This document shows, one piece after another, positions 25,891 to 28,504 of a DNA stretch of 28,504 nucleotides; within the stretch, counting starts at the first letter, position 1, and each line of letters opens with the position of its first letter. The notes under the pieces were generated by a model. It did not search any database, was not told where the DNA came from, and was given only the letters and a program-made list of their open reading frames with translations. A program made the position numbers and the translations under genes. Location: the NCBI GenBank assembly GCA_964493635.1, contig CAZBOW010000027.1, positions 1 through 28,504 on the forward strand. The letters run 5' to 3'. Origin of the DNA: OLB6 sp964493635 (GTDB taxonomy: Bacteria > Bacteroidota > Ignavibacteria > Kapaibacteriales > Kapaibacteriaceae).

Positions 25891-27378
25891 GTGTTTCTCA
25901 CGGATGTGAATCCGCTGCAAACAGAGACGCTCATCCTTGGTGCTGGTTACGCAGGTCTTGCGGCGGCGGCCCTGTTGGCCCGTGAAGGCCGTGACGTCGC
26001 CGTCCTGGAGGCCCATGATACGCTTGGTGGCTGTGCCTCCTTCTTCAAAATCGGTCCCTACAGCTTCGATGTGGGTGCTACGACCTTCTCGGCGGTTCGT
26101 CCCGATCGTCCAGCAGGACGTGTCTTTGCCCACCTTGGCATCGAACCGGCCTTTGAGCGCCTCGACCCGGGAATGGTGATTCGGATGCCTCACGCCGACG
26201 TTGTACGCCATGCCACCGTTGAGACGTGGATCGCCGAGGCGCAGCGACACTTCGGGGGAAATCAACAGGGCTTCTGGAAGGAGCTCTATCGACTGGAAGA
26301 GCAGGTGTGGGGGCTGATTGATGGGAAATCCTACATTCCACCGGTATCCGTACGGGACTGGCTGCGGATGGCCGACCCCCGTAACCTACGATCGCTGCCA
26401 TTATTGCCGGGTCTGGTGCGGCCCGTGTCCGATCTGATGCAGCGCTACGATGTGCATCGCGATCCGGTGTTTCGTCGGTTCGTTGACGAACAGCTCTTGA
26501 TCAGCACGCAGAATACTGCTGCCGGAGCCCCCTACCTGACCGGCGCTATGGGGCTGACCTATCCCTCGGAAACATACTATCCCATCGGTGGGATGGTGCG
26601 TCCGGCCATATTACTGCTGCGGAGCATCACCCAGAACGGGGGAACGGTGCGGTTCCGACGCACGGTCGTGTCCGTTACTCAGCAGGGCCGCCGCTGGCGA
26701 GTGGAGTGTTCCAATGGTGAGGTTTACGATGCCGCGACGGTGATCTCCTCGATCCCGATCTGGAACATGCCATCACTGATGCAGGGAGGTCCGGCGCGGT
26801 GGTTTCAGAATCATGCCGATCGTTTTTCACGGGTGTGGAGTGCCGTAACAGTGTACTTCGCCGTAGATGGGGTGCCTGCACTGGCGAGCCCGTACGTTCA
26901 GTTGCACCTCGACACGCCATTGCCGTGGGTACACTCCGATTCGTTGTTCCTGACCATTTCGCGCCCAGGCGATACGCAAAAAGCTCCGGAGGGGCATAGT
27001 ACCGTTACCGTGAGCACCCATGCCCGCATCGACGACTGGCTGGGATTGAGTCCCGAGGAACATGCCAATCGAAAAGCGGCGATGACGCAGGCGATCGTGG
27101 CGGTGATCAAACGGCGCATGCACGAGTTTGATGGTATGCAGTGGATTCACGAGGACGCAGGCACTCCCTGGACGTGGGTAAAGTACACGCACCGCTATCA
27201 TGGATTTGTAGGGGGCTTGCCGCATGCAACGCGGCAGCCACTGCTAACACTTCCGCCAAACCAGACGCCCTTTCCGGGGTTGTACCATATCGGCGATACT
27301 GCCTTCCCCGGGCAGGGTATTCCTGCCGTAATGCTGGGAGCGTGGAACACGGTGGATCGGGTAGTTGACAACTGTTAG
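25891..27378 (+). CDS. FAD-dependent oxidoreductase, carotenoid isomerase/desaturase (CrtISO/CrtI-like)
   Basis: The 495-residue protein belongs to the phytoene desaturase superfamily. An N-terminal dinucleotide-binding fold has GAGYAGLAAAALL (G17, G19, G22) and the ribose-binding acid in VLEAHDTLGG. The C-terminus has the family motif HIGDTAFPGQGIPAVMLGAWN; GDT/S-x-FPGQG is typical of CrtISO and related retinol-saturase-like enzymes. The likely role is carotenoid isomerisation or desaturation at the membrane, but related enzymes act on other lipids, so the substrate is open. No crtB or other carotenoid gene is in the window. The start is uncertain: GTG at 25891 or GTG at 25906, neither with a convincing ribosome site. 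The ubiE start lies 20 bases past the stop, so the two may be cotranscribed. Confidence 0.85.
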   Translation: MFLTDVNPLQTETLILGAGYAGLAAAALLAREGRDVAVLEAHDTLGGCASFFKIGPYSFDVGATTFSAVRPDRPAGRVFAHLGIEPAFERLDPGMVIRMPHADVVRHATVETWIAEAQRHFGGNQQGFWKELYRLEEQVWGLIDGKSYIPPVSVRDWLRMADPRNLRSLPLLPGLVRPVSDLMQRYDVHRDPVFRRFVDEQLLISTQNTAAGAPYLTGAMGLTYPSETYYPIGGMVRPAILLLRSITQNGGTVRFRRTVVSVTQQGRRWRVECSNGEVYDAATVISSIPIWNMPSLMQGGPARWFQNHADRFSRVWSAVTVYFAVDGVPALASPYVQLHLDTPLPWVHSDSLFLTISRPGDTQKAPEGHSTVTVSTHARIDDWLGLSPEEHANRKAAMTQAIVAVIKRRMHEFDGMQWIHEDAGTPWTWVKYTHRYHGFVGGLPHATRQPLLTLPPNQTPFPGLYHIGDTAFPGQGIPAVMLGAWNTVDRVVDNC

Positions 27379-27381
27379 CCG

Positions 27382-27389
27382 TACCTTTG
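27382..27389 (+). promoter_or_regulatory. Candidate -7 promoter element (TACCTTTG) before ubiE/menG
   Basis: TACCTTTG fits TAnnTTTG and lies 8 bases before the ATG at 27398, between the oxidoreductase stop and ubiE. If used, the transcript would have a leader of only a few bases. A TTG at 27365-27367 is too close to serve as a standard -33 element, so support is weak. Confidence 0.3.
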
Positions 27390-27397
27390 CCGGACGT

Positions 27398-28087
27398 ATG
27401 AGCCAAGCCGTCCACACCATGTTCTCGCGCATTGCTTCCCGCTACGACCGGGCCAACACGGTTCTGTCGTTGGGCATTCATCACCTATGGCGCGCCGCAA
27501 CGGTGCGGGCCAGCGAGGCCCAGCCTGGGATGAAGGTCTTGGACTGTGCAACGGGCACGGGGGACTTAGCTCTGGAGTTCAAGAAAGCGGTTGGCACCAG
27601 TGGTACCGTGATCGGTACCGACTTCAACGCCGACATGATCCGTTCTGCTCCCGAGAAAGCGCGCCGCAGAGGCCTAGAGGTGCACTTTGCCGTGGCCGAT
27701 GCCATGGATCTTGGCTACGGCGATCACACATTCGATGTCGCAAGCATGTCCTTCGGCATCCGCAACGTTGATGATCCCGCGATCGCGTTGTCGGAGATGG
27801 CTCGCGTGGTGCGTCCTGGAGGAAGGGTCGTGGTGTTGGAGTTTGGACAGCCGCGTGGCGTCCTTGGAATTTTCTACCGGTGGTACAGCAAACACGTGAT
27901 GCCGGTGGTAGGGGGCTTCATCACCGGCGATCGTGAGGCCTACACGTACCTGCCGCAAACAGCTGCAGCATTTCCCTGCAGAAAAGATTTCACAGCCATC
28001 ATGATGAGCACCGGGCGGTATGCGTCGGCGAGTTACCGAGAACTTACCGGGGGGATTGCGTTTCTCTACGTTGGGGTTGTGAAGTAG
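27398..28087 (+). CDS. ubiE: Demethylmenaquinone/ubiquinone C-methyltransferase (UbiE/MenG)
   Basis: This 229-residue cytoplasmic or membrane-associated enzyme transfers a methyl group from S-adenosylmethionine to demethylmenaquinone, the last step of menaquinone synthesis (and a step of ubiquinone synthesis in organisms that make it). Motifs are MFSRIASRYDRANTVLSLGIH near the start, the SAM-binding motif I VLDCATGTGDLA (47-58), FDVASMSFGIRNVDD, VVRPGGRVVVLEFGQP, and the terminal SYRELTGGIAFLYVG, all family signatures. The ATG at 27398 is chosen over an in-frame TTG at 27365 because it places the conserved block at the usual distance and avoids overlap with the oxidoreductase. Given the inferred lineage, menaquinone is the more likely product. 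The 3' end overlaps a convergent lipoprotein gene by 44 bases. Confidence 0.95.
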   Translation: MSQAVHTMFSRIASRYDRANTVLSLGIHHLWRAATVRASEAQPGMKVLDCATGTGDLALEFKKAVGTSGTVIGTDFNADMIRSAPEKARRRGLEVHFAVADAMDLGYGDHTFDVASMSFGIRNVDDPAIALSEMARVVRPGGRVVVLEFGQPRGVLGIFYRWYSKHVMPVVGGFITGDREAYTYLPQTAAAFPCRKDFTAIMMSTGRYASASYRELTGGIAFLYVGVVK

Positions 28088-28504
28088 CGGAACTGGCCGC
28101 TTCGTGCGTGTACTTCACCATCAGCGCTTCCAGATCGCGTACTTGGTTGGGCATGCCAAGGTTCCAACGAATCACCCGCTTCTGACCACCCATTTCGATT
28201 GTGAGGGTATGCAGTGGGGCATCCTGCACATCGGTGTTGACGTGGTTCTCCTTCATCGTCATCACATTGTTCTCTTCGATGAGCTTCTTCACCGTGCAGA
28301 CGGTCGCAGCATCAACGGTTCCCAACCACTGCCCCTCATGAACGGTGTGCATGCGTCCAAGATACTCGACCGATCCGTCACCGAAGATCGTGCCATCATA
28401 CACCGGACAGGCCCCGAAGCAGGCACCTTTGGTGAGTGTCACCCGAAAGTTTTGTCGGGTTAGGCCCTCCACGCAGGAGTCCACGGACGCGCAGGAGGTG
28501 AGAA
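28044..28504 (-). CDS. DUF6438-like lipoprotein (N-terminus beyond the window)
   Basis: The frame is open to the right edge. Visible residues include the DUF6438-type block KGACFGACPVYDGTIFGDGSV, containing the CFGACP cysteine pair, then a wall of beta-strand residues ending NQVRDLEALM. The function of this family is unknown. At the edge the frame reads LTSCASVDSC, so LTSC is a plausible lipobox: the protein would be acylated on that cysteine and the signal peptide lies outside the window. A GTG at 28484 could be taken as the start, but it lies after the lipobox and is less likely. The last 44 bases overlap the convergent ubiE gene, and the C-terminal tail (residues after YTHEAA) is polar and low in complexity. 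Confidence 0.75.
   Translation of the reverse strand, partial: LTSCASVDSCVEGLTRQNFRVTLTKGACFGACPVYDGTIFGDGSVEYLGRMHTVHEGQWLGTVDAATVCTVKKLIEENNVMTMKENHVNTDVQDAPLHTLTIEMGGQKRVIRWNLGMPNQVRDLEALMVKYTHEAASSATSQPQRRETQSPR

Overview
The window is about 28.5 kb of gene-dense, fairly GC-rich bacterial DNA. Three runs of exactly 100 N mark scaffold joins. Lineage clues are indirect but agree. There is a secreted beta-propeller protein with a C-terminal type IX secretion (Por) sorting domain. Four genes are preceded by TAnnTTTG, the Bacteroidota -7 promoter hexamer-plus. Several starts lack a Shine-Dalgarno sequence, and there are a menaquinone/ubiquinone methyltransferase and a CrtISO-like enzyme. I infer a member of the Bacteroidota/Chlorobiota superphylum, possibly a Kapabacteria/Ignavibacteria-type lineage; the sequence alone does not settle it. 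No tRNA, rRNA, CRISPR array or insertion sequence was seen, and no stretch over 300 bases lacks a gene once the N runs are discounted.

Layout. (1) 1-3161, + strand: the last codons of a probable type I specificity subunit (hsdS), a leader carrying two tandem operator-like palindromes, then hsdR. (2) 3194-8845, - strand: a small periplasmic CxxC heavy-metal-associated protein, gcvP (glycine decarboxylase) and hrpB (DExH helicase); gcvP and hrpB overlap. (3) 8913-16969, + strand: an RND efflux adaptor, a very long protein joining an RND permease to a TolC-like outer-membrane factor, then fumC and murB. The divergent gap between the metal-binding protein and the pump contains two back-to-back candidate promoters. 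(4) 16956-25811, - strand, reading from the right: a large secreted Asp-box propeller protein, a small two-helix membrane protein, two different LOG-family proteins in tandem, and a full-length ABCC/MRP-like ABC exporter, packed tightly enough to be one transcript at least from the small protein onward. (5) 25891-28087, + strand: a carotenoid-isomerase-like FAD oxidoreductase and ubiE/menG. (6) 28044-28504, - strand: a DUF6438-like lipoprotein, cut by the window edge.

The most notable features are the RND permease-TolC fusion with an internal signal-peptide-like junction; the paired TACTCA-N6-TGAGTA operators in front of hsdR; the LOG-LOG-ABC exporter cluster; and a recurring pattern of short tandem repeats placed at stop codons. 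The N runs look like assembly artefacts. At two of them the flanks share an identical 55-base sequence, and deleting one copy plus the Ns restores intact genes. Anyone using the coordinates should correct for this.
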